Positions 43,402 to 54,271 of a stretch of DNA of 64,000 bases are shown here, in pieces. The notes beneath the pieces were generated by a model. It was not told the origin of the DNA. It did no database searches and saw only the letters and a program-made list of their open reading frames with translations. Position 1 is the stretch's first letter; each line of letters opens with the position of its first letter. Position numbers and translations under genes: made by a program. Source of the stretch: Williamsia faeni (lineage in GTDB: Bacteria > Actinomycetota > Actinomycetes > Mycobacteriales > Mycobacteriaceae); contig QJJF01000003.1 of assembly GCA_003202005.1 (NCBI GenBank), positions 513,588 to 577,587 on the forward strand, read 5' to 3'.

Positions 43402-44783
43402 TTGACGTCGGCCATGGTCTTGCCGACGTCGGCCAAGGTGAGCGGTGTGCCGTAATTCTTGGTGTACTTGTAGGGCGGGACGTTGCACCGGAACGGGCCT
43501 GCGTCAGGCTTGAAATCGGCTGTCTCCCAACCCTCCGGGGTCAGTTGCTCGATGTTGAAGCACCCTGACGGCGGGGCCGGCTGAGACACGTTCACCGAGG
43601 CGTGCAATCCGCCGCCTGTCCATGCTGTTTCGGCGGTCGCGGTGCTGAGCAAGCAAGTTCGCGTCAGGTCATCGCCACAGGCCGACGCAGACTTGGCGAA
43701 CAGCAACCATGCTGACATCGCGCGGACCGCCGGCAAGGTGAGCTTCTCACCCGGCGCGTACTTCTCCCACAACTCGTTGAGCTGTTTCATCGGCAGGGCA
43801 TCACTACTCAGGGGAAGGTTGCCGCCCAGATCGACGTAGTTGCTCTGGTAGCCGGCTGAGGTGCCCGCGAGGTCTGCGAACTGTTCTCCGTAAGCGCTGC
43901 TATTCGTATCGATCCAGTCGAGCTTGTATTCCATACTCGTCAAGACGGACTCGAGTTTGGCCAGTTGCGAGAATTCACCATAGAAGATGAGGCCCTTGAC
44001 TCCCTTGCTCTTCATGGCCTGGGCGTACGGAGTCCAATCCGAAACGCCCATCCCCGGATACAGGTCGTTGTAGACGAACGTCCCGCCCGCAGCCTCGGTT
44101 GATTCGACCGCCTGCTCGCCAAGTACCTTCGTCACCGGCGAATCGCCGTTGATGATGCCGACAGCATTCGCGGAATCCGGATGCGCATCCTTGATCAGCC
44201 ACTGCCGGAACCCGAAGTAGGGGTCATATCCGGGGACCTGTGTGGGATCAGCGGCGACCTCGAGAGCCGAACCCACGGACGTCAATTGAGCTACCTGGGC
44301 CGGGAAGCTGGGCAACAGGCAGCTGACGCGCTCTTTCACCCCGAGACCGTCGAGCGCGGCCCCTCCGCCAACCAGCGCAAAGTCGTCACGGCACGCGTTC
44401 AACATCTGCTTGCGCACGTCCATCAGTCTGGAGTCGCGGATATTGGCAACGACCTTGCGTCCGTTGATGCCCCCCAGCTCGTTGCACCACGACGTGAAAA
44501 CGTTGGCAGCGTTGACGAATTCGGCGTTCTTGTTGAAGCCGACATCCGAGAAGACGCCAACCTTGATGTCCTGGGCGGTAACGCCCTGAGTAGGCGCGGA
44601 AGAAGCCGATCCTCCCTGACATACATCGGATAGATCTCCGAAACCACTCGCGATGTCGCTGGCGGATGAGGCCGATCCACCGCCACCCTGATCGTCTTCA
44701 CCCCCGTCGCCACTGCGTCCACTACAACCAGCAACCAGCAACACTGCTGCCATCAGACCGATGAGCATGCGATGTGATTTCAT
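43398..44783 (-). CDS. ABC-transporter solute-binding lipoprotein (type 1 fold)
   Basis: The ATG at 44783 follows GGAGGAAGA and gives 461 residues. A lipoprotein signal ending LLVAGC is followed by a Gly/Ser/Asp linker and a type-1 periplasmic-binding fold (IKVGVFSDVGFNKNAEFVNA). The stop overlaps the start of the molybdenum hydroxylase large subunit (ATGA), so the protein is translated with the enzyme. It probably captures an oligo-isoprenoid or related oxidised product outside the membrane. No permease gene is nearby. Confidence 0.92.
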   Translation of the reverse strand: MKSHRMLIGLMAAVLLVAGCSGRSGDGGEDDQGGGGSASSASDIASGFGDLSDVCQGGSASSAPTQGVTAQDIKVGVFSDVGFNKNAEFVNAANVFTSWCNELGGINGRKVVANIRDSRLMDVRKQMLNACRDDFALVGGGAALDGLGVKERVSCLLPSFPAQVAQLTSVGSALEVAADPTQVPGYDPYFGFRQWLIKDAHPDSANAVGIINGDSPVTKVLGEQAVESTEAAGGTFVYNDLYPGMGVSDWTPYAQAMKSKGVKGLIFYGEFSQLAKLESVLTSMEYKLDWIDTNSSAYGEQFADLAGTSAGYQSNYVDLGGNLPLSSDALPMKQLNELWEKYAPGEKLTLPAVRAMSAWLLFAKSASACGDDLTRTCLLSTATAETAWTGGGLHASVNVSQPAPPSGCFNIEQLTPEGWETADFKPDAGPFRCNVPPYKYTKNYGTPLTLADVGKTMADVK

Positions 44784-44812
44784 TCTTCCTCCTCGAATAT
44801 GTCCGGCACAGC

Positions 44813-46288
44813 TCACATACCGATACGGATGTTTTTCACCTGTTGGAACTCATGGAGACCTTCGAGTCCCCCGGCTCGGCCCGTACCACTTTGCTTGTAG
44901 CCTCCGTACGGGCCCTGCGGCGAAATATCACTGTTTCGGTTGACCCACACCGAACCGGACTCCAGCTGGCGGGCAACCCGATGTGCGCGAGTGAGATTCG
45001 CGGTCTGCACGAACGCATTGAGCCCAAAGGTGGTGTCATTGGCCATGGCAACTGCCTCAGCTTCATCGGCAAACCGCATCACCGACACGACTGGACCGAA
45101 CGTCTCCACGGTCGCCAGCGGCGACCGATTGTCGACGTCGCCGAAGACAGTGGGCTCAATATAGAAACCGGAACTGAGTTCTCCGCCGAGCCGGCGGCCA
45201 CCAGTGATCAGTTCACCCATGTTCTCATCGACCGCACGATCGATGATCGCCAATATCCGTTCGGTGGAGGCCTGGCTGACCACGGGGCCCAGCATGACGC
45301 TGGGATCGAAAGGGTCACCAATCGGTGCAGAATCGATCACCTTCAAGAATCGCTCCAGGAAAGCGTCATAGACCTTGTCCTGCACCATAATTCGACTGCC
45401 GCATGCACAACTCTGCCCGGACTGACCGAGCGGGCCCTGCCACGCTGCCAGAATGGCCGCCTGATCGAGGTCCGCATCCTCGAAGACCAGATTGGCAGAT
45501 TTGCCACCCAGCTCGGTTGCCACCGGTGTCAGGTTCGGAGCTGCTGCGGTGATGATCTTCCTCGCGGTGTCGCCGCCACCGGTGAAGTGGATCTTGCCGA
45601 TGCCCGGATGACGGACCAGTGCGGCACCACCTTCTGGGCCTGACGGCAAGACGTTCACCAGCCCTGGCGGCAATCCGACTTCTACGCAGATTTCTCCGAA
45701 CCGCAGGGGTGTAAACGGGGACAGCTCGGATGGCTTGAGGATCACCGCGTTCCCGGCCGCCAAGGCGGGAGCCACGTTCAACCCGACCACAACCATCGGG
45801 CCGTTCCACGGCGCGATGATGCCGACCACGCCGAACGGCTCTCGCTCGATGAGGTTGACGTCGAACTTGCTCGACACCGGGGTACTGGATCCCGAGGCCT
45901 TGTCCACCCACCCGGCGTAATACCGGATGAACCCCTCGGCGAGCATGACGTGGCCGGGGCTCGTCCGGACCGGAACAGCGAAGTCGTGGACGTTGAAGCG
46001 GGACAGACGATCAACATCCGCCTTGACTGCATCGGCAAGGTCGAACATCAGATCTCTCCGACGTTCCGGCGGCATCGAGATCCACTCGCGCTGAGCCTCT
46101 TTGGCCGCGATCACGGCGCGGTCGACCTCGCGATCGCCGGCCAGCTCGATGGTGGCGTTGGATTCTCCGGTGGCCGGGTAGATGTGGTCGTACGTGCCGC
46201 CGGATGAGCCGGTCACCCGGTCACCACCGATGAGCAGGGCGGTGGGCAGGTCTTCGGCCGGCGGTGCAAATACAGTATTTGAGATCAT
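44813..46288 (-). CDS. Aldehyde dehydrogenase
   Basis: A 491-residue enzyme from the ATG at 46288 (GAGG five bases upstream); an ATG seven codons earlier gives 498. The nucleophilic Cys is in SGQSCACGSRI, the Glu base in TELGGKSANLVFED, and a C-terminal GPYGGYKQSGTGRAGG is present. It is a second aldehyde-oxidising activity in the operon beside the molybdenum hydroxylase. It lies between the mycofactocin SDR and the solute-binding lipoprotein, forming an alcohol-aldehyde-acid series. Confidence 0.95.
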   Translation of the reverse strand: MISNTVFAPPAEDLPTALLIGGDRVTGSSGGTYDHIYPATGESNATIELAGDREVDRAVIAAKEAQREWISMPPERRRDLMFDLADAVKADVDRLSRFNVHDFAVPVRTSPGHVMLAEGFIRYYAGWVDKASGSSTPVSSKFDVNLIEREPFGVVGIIAPWNGPMVVVGLNVAPALAAGNAVILKPSELSPFTPLRFGEICVEVGLPPGLVNVLPSGPEGGAALVRHPGIGKIHFTGGGDTARKIITAAAPNLTPVATELGGKSANLVFEDADLDQAAILAAWQGPLGQSGQSCACGSRIMVQDKVYDAFLERFLKVIDSAPIGDPFDPSVMLGPVVSQASTERILAIIDRAVDENMGELITGGRRLGGELSSGFYIEPTVFGDVDNRSPLATVETFGPVVSVMRFADEAEAVAMANDTTFGLNAFVQTANLTRAHRVARQLESGSVWVNRNSDISPQGPYGGYKQSGTGRAGGLEGLHEFQQVKNIRIGM

Positions 46289-46327
46289 GTCGTCCTCGAC
46301 GTCAGACATCGTCTTCGCAGACCGATG

Positions 46328-47158
46328 TCAGCGAATCATGAAGCCGGCGTCCAGCGCCCACTCGGTGCCGGTGATGAACTTCGCCTCATCGGAGACCAGG
46401 AACGCCACTGCGTTGGCGACATCTTCGGGTTGAAGCATCTCGATGGGCAATGCGTTCTGCATCCCGGAGATCGAGTTGGCGCCTCCGGCGGACGCTTCCT
46501 CGAACAACTTCATCATTGCCTCGTTCATCGTCATGCCACTGGCCACACCGGTCGGATGGATGGTGTTGACGCGAATCCACTCGGGAGCAAGGGAACTCGC
46601 GAGTCCCTGCATCAGAGCAACAAGTCCCCGTTTTGCCGAGGCGTAGGCCATACCGCTGGCGTGCAACGACGCAGATGCTTTCAGGCCGGCGGTGGAGCTG
46701 GTGATCACGATTGATCCACCGCGACCGCCATCGCGCAATGCCGGAAGGGCGGCTCTGACGGTGTGGAACACCCCGGTGAGGTTGGTGTCGATGACGTCAT
46801 TCCAGTCGGCCAGGAAGTCGTCCGATTCCGATCCCATGCGGATGATTCCGGCATTCGCCAGAACGATGTCCACTCGACCGAATTCTGCAAATCCGGCATT
46901 GAACGCCTCCGAGAGACCCTGGAAGTCTCGGACATCGGCTTTCCGCGCAACTATTCGGCGATCTTCCTTCTCGACCAGACGGACCGTCTCTGCCAAGTCG
47001 TCTTCGCTTGCGTTCGGGTAAGTCATCGAAGCGACGTCTTCGCAGATGTCGACAGCGATGATGTCGACGCCCTCTTGGGCCAAGCGCACCGCGTGGGCGC
47101 GGCCCTGACCACGCGCCGCGCCGGTGATGAATGCAACGCGACCTTCAAGTCCTGACAT
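46328..47158 (-). CDS. Mycofactocin-type SDR family oxidoreductase
   Basis: A 276-residue SDR from the ATG at 47158. The subfamily loop GAARGQGRAHA and the strand EGVDIIAVDIC are present, then LANAGIIRM, and YASAKRG as catalytic Tyr/Lys. The C-terminal GTEWALDAGFMIR is typical. It would oxidise an alcohol with a bound, mycofactocin-recycled NAD. A decayed partial copy of this gene lies at about 54375-54565. Confidence 0.9.
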   Translation of the reverse strand: MSGLEGRVAFITGAARGQGRAHAVRLAQEGVDIIAVDICEDVASMTYPNASEDDLAETVRLVEKEDRRIVARKADVRDFQGLSEAFNAGFAEFGRVDIVLANAGIIRMGSESDDFLADWNDVIDTNLTGVFHTVRAALPALRDGGRGGSIVITSSTAGLKASASLHASGMAYASAKRGLVALMQGLASSLAPEWIRVNTIHPTGVASGMTMNEAMMKLFEEASAGGANSISGMQNALPIEMLQPEDVANAVAFLVSDEAKFITGTEWALDAGFMIR

Positions 47159-47264
47159 GTGGGTACAACTTCCTTTTCTGGCTCTACGGCCGTTCGAACA
47201 AATATTGGGGAGAAGCTCGGGATCGGCGGCCTGGGCGAGCAATCAGCGGCCTCGACCGTGTGCG

Positions 47265-48023
47265 TCAGTTACCGAGTCGAGCCCACGCATCCTCTGCGAC
47301 AGCGTGAAGTGCTTCACCCTTGGCGAATCCGGAGTATGCCGCCAATTGAAGAACCACCTCATCCATCTCGGCTTTGGTGATGTCCCCCGATTCGAGGGCC
47401 GATCCGGTATGCGACTTCAATGGCAGCATCGAATCACACACGGCCACAGAAGCAACCGTGATGAATCGACGATCGCGCCGACTCAATCCCGGGCGCTGCC
47501 AGACGTGCCCGAACACGAAATTCAGGATGCCGGCATGAATGTAAGGGGTTTCAGGTTTGGGAGCCTCGATGAGGTTGACGTCGATGAACTCTTGGGTTCC
47601 TCGGGCAATCCGCTCGTCCCAGTCATTCGGACCTAGCGATGCCTGGTCGGGGGCCGTCAATGCACCTGATCGTCCCTCGGCGATTTCCATCATCGCCCAC
47701 TGGCGCCGGATGACGCCCTCCAGATGGGAGGCCTTCGGCCAGCCGTTGTAGACAGCGAAGTGAAGAACAAACTCCAGCAATTCGTGGACGTCGATGTCGC
47801 CACTGCTGAGCGCGGCACGCACATGATCTTCGATCGGCTGCTGGGCGTCCGCTGCTCCGACGCAGGTCAGCGTCACCCATCGCCTGTTTCGTCGACTCAG
47901 TCCTGGTCGGGACCACACCTGACCTACGAGGAAATCGCGCTGCGCGTCGACAAAGGGCGTCGTCACGGCCGGTGGATCTGCCATCATGATCTCGTTATAA
48001 GTAGCGGGGGCCAAAGATTCCAT
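47265..48023 (-). CDS. Tandem carboxymuconolactone decarboxylase-like (AhpD fold) protein
   Basis: A 252-residue protein with two CMD-like repeats (about 25-115 and 150-245). Each half has the pattern SRPGLSRRNRRWVTL / QRPGLSRRDRRFITV, then EDHVRAALSSGD / KSHTGSALESGD and an alpha-helical FAVYNGWPKA / LAAYSGFAKG. There is no CxxC redox pair, so it is not an AhpD peroxidase. It may be a lactone- or carboxylate-processing enzyme. It is the first gene of the minus-strand operon and is divergent from the TetR gene at 48100. Confidence 0.85.
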   Translation of the reverse strand: MESLAPATYNEIMMADPPAVTTPFVDAQRDFLVGQVWSRPGLSRRNRRWVTLTCVGAADAQQPIEDHVRAALSSGDIDVHELLEFVLHFAVYNGWPKASHLEGVIRRQWAMMEIAEGRSGALTAPDQASLGPNDWDERIARGTQEFIDVNLIEAPKPETPYIHAGILNFVFGHVWQRPGLSRRDRRFITVASVAVCDSMLPLKSHTGSALESGDITKAEMDEVVLQLAAYSGFAKGEALHAVAEDAWARLGN

Positions 48024-48043
48024 TGCTTGTCCTACCTTCAGAT

Positions 48044-48079
48044 CGTATGACTGAAGAATAAGTCGTGCGACCTACTTTT
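48044..48079. promoter_or_regulatory. Probable TetR operator/promoter between CMD and TetR genes
   Basis: The half-sites CGTATGACT (48044-48052) and AGTCGTGCG (48061-48069) form an imperfect inverted repeat in the 76-base divergent gap. The 36-base stretch recurs, 32 of 36 bases identical, at 54571-54606 upstream of the ferredoxin-P450 unit, which supports a regulatory role. Confidence 0.6.
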
Positions 48080-48099
48080 GTCCATGGTTTCATTGAAAG

Positions 48100-49562
<1,463 letters not shown>

Positions 49563-49655
49563 CCCGATGACCAGGCCCGTGCAGCCGGAACGCCGCGAAT
49601 GCACGGATTTGGTCATTCGATCAGAACAGACCACAAGACCGACGCGGTCGCGGAC

Positions 49656-50252
49656 CTACGTGTTCGCAGTCCGCGCTGAGTCGAACTCGTCGAGAATGCG
49701 GTTGACGAAGGCAGTGAGTTCGGCGTGCCCAGCAGTGAGTCCGACCGCTTGTTCATTGCGAAGGTTGCGAGCCATGCCGGTGAGTACCATCGCCATCACA
49801 ATCGGTGGGTACTTGTCGAGGTCAGCGCCCTGCGAACGTAGGACCATGGTGACCGCGGCCGTCTCGATGTCACGAACTCGCTCGGCCGACGCTTTCATTT
49901 CCGCACCGATCACCTTGCGATGGTTCGCCAAGGCCATGAACTCGGTATTGAGCTTTGTCCCCCTGGCATCCCCACTGACCAGCCACAATGCGCGCAGTGG
50001 ATCGTTCTCCTCCAAGGCCCGGCGCTGGCGTTCGAGCGTGACTTCCGCACCGGAGCGCACCACCTCGAGAAAGAGATCGTCCATTGTCGGAAAGTAGTAG
50101 TACACCAACGCCTGCTTGACTCCCGCACGCGCGGCCACCTTGCGCGATGTCGCCGCCGCGTACCCCTCCTCGTACATGATCTCGACCGTGGCCTCCAACA
50201 GCCGAGTCCGGGCGTTGACGTTCTTGCCCCCGTCTGTCCGCGAGGTCGCCAT
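49656..50252 (-). CDS. TetR-family transcriptional regulator
   Basis: A 198-residue regulator with a helix-turn-helix at about residues 33-55 (ATSRKVAARAGVKQALVYYYF) and a helical ligand domain. It is divergent from the P450 gene at 50415. A palindrome at 50351-50366 in the gap is repeated before the FprB-like reductase gene, so this protein probably controls the P450, its ferredoxin, the reductase and itself. Confidence 0.88.
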   Translation of the reverse strand: MATSRTDGGKNVNARTRLLEATVEIMYEEGYAAATSRKVAARAGVKQALVYYYFPTMDDLFLEVVRSGAEVTLERQRRALEENDPLRALWLVSGDARGTKLNTEFMALANHRKVIGAEMKASAERVRDIETAAVTMVLRSQGADLDKYPPIVMAMVLTGMARNLRNEQAVGLTAGHAELTAFVNRILDEFDSARTANT

Positions 50253-50350
50253 CTCAATTCCTCCCGAGACCGGTGGTGCCCGAACTCGGCGTCCGAAGTG
50301 GCCTCGACCGGTCGTTCGCGCACGTGCTACCCATGACTCAATGTAACATT

Positions 50351-50366
50351 CTGATCAGTCGATCAG
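50351..50366. promoter_or_regulatory. TetR operator, copy 1
   Basis: CTGATCAGTCGATCAG has perfect CTGATC/GATCAG half-sites around a 4-base spacer. It lies 49 bases before the P450 start and about 100 before the TetR start. Copies at 52105 and 52295 fit YTGATCRRTCGATCAR. Confidence 0.7.
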
Positions 50367-50414
50367 TTTTCGGGACTACCTCAGCTCAACATCCAACTCT
50401 TTGAAAGGCCTCTA

Positions 50415-51689
50415 ATGGTTGATGTCACAAAGGCAGACTTCTTCAGCGACCCCGCCTTGGCGGACGATCCGTATCCGTATTTCGACGAGCTGCGCTCCCG
50501 CTGCCCTGTGCACCCGATCGCGACCCCCCGTGTCATGGCAGTGACGGGATACGAGGAAGCGATCGAGGTCTACCGGGACCCAGAAGTGTTCTCGGCCTGT
50601 AATTCGGTCGCCGGCCCCTTCCCCCCACTGGAGGGTCAGCCTGAAGGCGACGACATCAGCGACTACGTGGAACAGAATCGGGAGCACTGGGGATTCTTCG
50701 AATACCTGATCACCATGGACGGTGAGCCACACGAGCGCGAACGCGGCCTCCTTCGTCGCATCATGACGCCGCGTCGCCTCAAGGAGAACGCCGACGCCAT
50801 GGCAGCCCTCGCCGACCAATGCCTCGTCGACAATGTACGCACCGGGTCGAGCGAAATCATCGCGGACTACACCCGGCCGTTCACCACGCTGGTCATCGCC
50901 GACCTGCTCGGCATGCCGGACGAAGACCGGGAAAACCTGCGGATGAGCAACTTCAAGTCCAAAGTAGTTGGCGCCCTTGGAAGTTCACAGACCGTCGAGA
51001 CCAACCTGCTTCAGTACTGTGAAGAACGTTTTATGGAATACGTCATCGACCGGCGCCAGAACCCGCGGGAGGACGTGCTGACGCAACTCGCAACCGCCAC
51101 GTACCCCGACGGTTCCACCCCGGAGCCCGACGTGGTCGTACGCCTGGCATCTTTCCTATTCGGCGCCGGCCAGGACACTACCGCACGCCTGATCGGCTCA
51201 GCCCTTCGTATCATCGCCGAAGATCAAGAACTACAAGCGAAACTGCGCGAAGACAAGAAGCTCATCGCGCCGTTCGTCGAAGAAGTGCTGCGCACCGAAA
51301 GCCCCACCAAGAGCGACTTCCGGTTCACCAAGACGGCCGTCAACCTCGGTGGCGTCGACATTCCGCCAGGAACCACGATGATGGTGCATCCGGGCGCCTG
51401 CAACCGCGACGACCGCAAGTTCGAAAACCCCGACGAGTTCGACCTCACTCGCGAAAACAACAACCAACACATCGCATTCGGCCGCGGCGCGCACACCTGC
51501 CCCGGGGCGCCCCTGGCACGCGTGGAAGCCACCACCACCGTTGATCGATACCTCGCCAACACTGGAAACATCGCCATCAACGAGGACAAGCACGGTCCGG
51601 CCGGCAATCGCCGGTACAGCTACGAAAAGACCTACCTCCTGCGCGGCTTGTCCGAACTTCACCTCCTGTTCACCCCGCCGGCCGCTTGA
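50415..51689 (+). CDS. Cytochrome P450
   Basis: A 424-residue soluble P450 with the I-helix FGAGQDTTARL, ExxR in EEVLRTES, and the heme loop FGRGAHTCPGAPLARVE. It is a paralogue of the P450s at 55100 and 62700, sharing TATYPDGSTPE, the PEGDDI segment and the C-terminal FLLRGL/YLLRGL region. A ferredoxin gene begins 11 bases after its stop. Likely a hydroxylase of a terpenoid-like or alkyl substrate; the exact one cannot be read. Confidence 0.95.
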   Translation: MVDVTKADFFSDPALADDPYPYFDELRSRCPVHPIATPRVMAVTGYEEAIEVYRDPEVFSACNSVAGPFPPLEGQPEGDDISDYVEQNREHWGFFEYLITMDGEPHERERGLLRRIMTPRRLKENADAMAALADQCLVDNVRTGSSEIIADYTRPFTTLVIADLLGMPDEDRENLRMSNFKSKVVGALGSSQTVETNLLQYCEERFMEYVIDRRQNPREDVLTQLATATYPDGSTPEPDVVVRLASFLFGAGQDTTARLIGSALRIIAEDQELQAKLREDKKLIAPFVEEVLRTESPTKSDFRFTKTAVNLGGVDIPPGTTMMVHPGACNRDDRKFENPDEFDLTRENNNQHIAFGRGAHTCPGAPLARVEATTTVDRYLANTGNIAINEDKHGPAGNRRYSYEKTYLLRGLSELHLLFTPPAA

Positions 51690-51700
51690 TGGGAAAGACA

Positions 51701-51904
51701 ATGAGCACATCACGATTGAAGGTCGACAAAGCCCGATGCGAGGGTCACGCACTGTGTGCACAGAACGCACCAGACATCTTCGACATCGGCGACGATGATT
51801 TGGCAGTCTGGGTCGAGTATCCGCCCGAAGGTACCGAAAAAGAGGTCCGTGCCGCGATCGCGGCCTGCCCCCGCCAGGCGATCAGCCTCTTCGAGGAAAG
51901 CTGA
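51701..51904 (+). CDS. [3Fe-4S]-type ferredoxin
   Basis: A 67-residue ferredoxin with CEGHALC (Cx2Hx2C) and a final Cys in AACPRQAI. The ATG at 51701 has GGGAAAG just upstream; an ATG at 51689 overlapping the P450 stop would add four residues. It is the dedicated electron donor of the preceding P450. Confidence 0.92.
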   Translation: MSTSRLKVDKARCEGHALCAQNAPDIFDIGDDDLAVWVEYPPEGTEKEVRAAIAACPRQAISLFEES

Positions 51905-52104
51905 TCCGGGGAACAACACCCACTTACATCTGGCCGATCTCGACTTCCACCACCATCGGAGTCGTTGTCGGCCACTTGTCTTCGTCGGCGTCTGCCACAT
52001 TCGTGGCGCATGTATCCGTCGATTACCGAGTCGGTGTCTCGCGCACTCCGTCGAGGAAGCGCCGAGTGGATTCGACTCACGAGTTCGACCATCAGGACGT
52101 CGAC

Positions 52105-52120
52105 TTGATCGATCGATCAG
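52105..52120. promoter_or_regulatory. TetR operator-like site, copy 2
   Basis: TTGATCGATCGATCAG matches the shared palindrome YTGATCRRTCGATCAR. It lies in the 602-base gap 51905-52506, which otherwise shows no supportable gene. Confidence 0.5.
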
Positions 52121-52294
52121 TTCATCCATCCATCCGAGCTCACGGGAACTGCTGTCACAAGTCGTCTATCCGGCCGTGGCTGCCCGCATCCTCGCCGATC
52201 GCGATGAGCGACATGACTATACGATCGCGAGATCGACGGTCGTCCACTTGACCATCCTTTGCGGCCCATGCTATCCATGGCTTACGCTAGGATT

Positions 52295-52310
52295 CTGATC
52301 AATCGATCAA
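52295..52310. promoter_or_regulatory. TetR operator, copy 3
   Basis: CTGATCAATCGATCAA matches copy 1 in 14 of 16 bases. The flanks also agree (ATT before, GTTTT after). It lies about 200 bases upstream of the FprB-like reductase gene. Confidence 0.65.
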
Positions 52311-52506
52311 CAGTTTTGCGGAACGCAACCGACGAGTTCGAGTTGCGATCGCCGCCCGCCCCACGTCAGCCGATCAGCACCATCGACCACCCACTGAATT
52401 TGAACATACGCAGCGCTAGCCGATTTCGTTGAATGCGCGACCGCTGGATCCGGTGTCGGCTATGCCGCGCTCCAAAACCACCCCCGCCGAGAGAAGGACC
52501 TCAGAA

Positions 52507-54240
52507 ATGGCATACGTAATAACGCAGCCTTGTTGCAACGATGCCACCTGTGTCAGCGTGTGCCCGGTGAACTGCATTCATCCCACGCCGGATGAGCCCG
52601 AGTTCGGCAGCGCTGAGATGTTGTTCATCGATCCTGAGACGTGCATCGATTGTGGTTCGTGTATCGATGCATGTCCTGTCGAAGCAATCTTCCCTGAAGA
52701 GGTCCTCACCGAGCAGCAGGAAAGATATCTGCAGATCAACGCCGACTACTACGACGATCACAGCGTAGACGCGGGGCTGATGGCGCGGCCCAAACGCGTA
52801 CAGCTACCCGATGATCGGCACTTGAAAGTGGCGGTCGTCGGCGCCGGGCCCGCAGCGTTCTACGCTGCCGAGGAGTTGTTGAAACACCCGACCACGACGG
52901 TCGACATGTTCGATCGACTGCTAACCCCGTACGGTCTCGTTCGAGCAGGGGTAGCTCCTGATCATCCGTCGACCAAATTGGTGGACAAAACGTTTGCCAC
53001 GGTCGCTGCTAATCCTGCGTTCGGATATCACCTCGGAGTCGAGGTGGGTACCCATGTATTCCACTCCGAACTGGCTGACAGGTATGGCGCAGTCATCTAC
53101 GCGCACGGAGCCTCTACCGACAAACCACTCGGAATCGACGGCGAGAACTTGCCCGGCAGTATCGCGGCGACAGATTTTGTGGCGTGGTACAACGGCCATC
53201 CTGACTACTCGGGTCGACGATTTGACCTATCTGGAGAGCGAGCGATAGTGGTGGGCAACGGTAACGTCGCTTTGGACGTTGCGCGGATCCTCCTCCGCGA
53301 TCCCGCAGAACTGTCGTCGACCGACATCGCCGACCACGCACTGACCGCGTTGCGCGCCAGCAACATTCGGGAGGTCGTGCTGTTGGCGCGTCGTGGTGTC
53401 GCGCAGGCTGCGTACACGATCGGCGAGTTTTTGGCGATGGGCGACATTGCGGATGTGGATGTCGTCATCGACCCCGCCGAACTGGTGCTCGACGCCGACA
53501 GTGCACGGGCCAGGGCGCAGGGCACGCTCGATTCGACCATCGCGACGAAATTACGGATTGCCGAAGAGTTCGCCGCCCGCACTCCAACTCCAGGGCGGAA
53601 GCGTGTGGTGTTCCGCTACCTCTTGTCCCCGGTGGCAATCTATGGAACACCCGAGACGGGGGCGGACACTCTTGTATGTGCGCGAAATGCCTTCGTAGGC
53701 GATGGCGGCGGCAAATCTGCGCAAGTCGCTCCTACCGGGGAGTCCGCCACTTTCGCCACCGGACTGGTGATGCGGGCGATCGGCTATACCGGAGTTCCTC
53801 TGGTCGACTTGCCGTTCGACGCTGCCCGTGGCGTGGTCCCGAATGAATCTGGCCGAGTTACGGAAACCCCCGATGGGTCCGTCGTCCCCGGACTCTACGT
53901 CGCCGGATGGATCAAACGCGGCGCAAGTGGCGGCATCGGGATGAACCGGCTCTGCGGTCAGGAGACCGCCCGGGCGGTGATCGCGGACTTCGTCGCAGGT
54001 ATCCTGCCCGAACCCACCGACACGCTGTCGGACATTGCGCACATCGCAGCCGGACGAGGTGCGCATGTGCTCGGCAAGTCCGAGTGGGCGAACATCGACC
54101 GCTACGAACGCGAGACCGGCAAGGTCGACGGTCGCCCGCGGATCAAGCTGGTCCGAACCGACGACTTGATGAGTGCAGCGCGGGGCGAATACCTGACCGG
54201 ACAGGTGCCATCAAGCGCCGGCATAGTTTCTACGGCGTAA
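52507..54240 (+). CDS. Ferredoxin-fused ferredoxin-NADP reductase (FprB type)
   Basis: From the ATG at 52507 (GAAGGA upstream) the protein has 577 residues. Residues 1-75 are a bacterial 7Fe/8Fe ferredoxin (CCNDATCVSVCPVNCIHP and CIDCGSCIDACPVEAI). The rest is an adrenodoxin reductase-like flavoprotein, with the FAD loop VAVVGAGPAAFYAAEELL at about 101-118, the NADPH loop VVGNGNVALDVARILL and a C-terminal AGWIKRGASGGIG. It should pass electrons from NADPH to the P450 ferredoxins. Sharing of an operator with the P450 at 50415 supports this. Confidence 0.94.
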   Translation: MAYVITQPCCNDATCVSVCPVNCIHPTPDEPEFGSAEMLFIDPETCIDCGSCIDACPVEAIFPEEVLTEQQERYLQINADYYDDHSVDAGLMARPKRVQLPDDRHLKVAVVGAGPAAFYAAEELLKHPTTTVDMFDRLLTPYGLVRAGVAPDHPSTKLVDKTFATVAANPAFGYHLGVEVGTHVFHSELADRYGAVIYAHGASTDKPLGIDGENLPGSIAATDFVAWYNGHPDYSGRRFDLSGERAIVVGNGNVALDVARILLRDPAELSSTDIADHALTALRASNIREVVLLARRGVAQAAYTIGEFLAMGDIADVDVVIDPAELVLDADSARARAQGTLDSTIATKLRIAEEFAARTPTPGRKRVVFRYLLSPVAIYGTPETGADTLVCARNAFVGDGGGKSAQVAPTGESATFATGLVMRAIGYTGVPLVDLPFDAARGVVPNESGRVTETPDGSVVPGLYVAGWIKRGASGGIGMNRLCGQETARAVIADFVAGILPEPTDTLSDIAHIAAGRGAHVLGKSEWANIDRYERETGKVDGRPRIKLVRTDDLMSAARGEYLTGQVPSSAGIVSTA

Positions 54241-54271
54241 GTCCCAATCGGCCAATGTCCCGCTGACAACG

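Noticed and set aside
51905..52506. A 180-residue plus-strand frame in the gap before the reductase gene
   Set aside because: Its translation is rich in Arg/Ser/Pro with no ribosome site or family likeness, and it crosses two operator-like palindromes.
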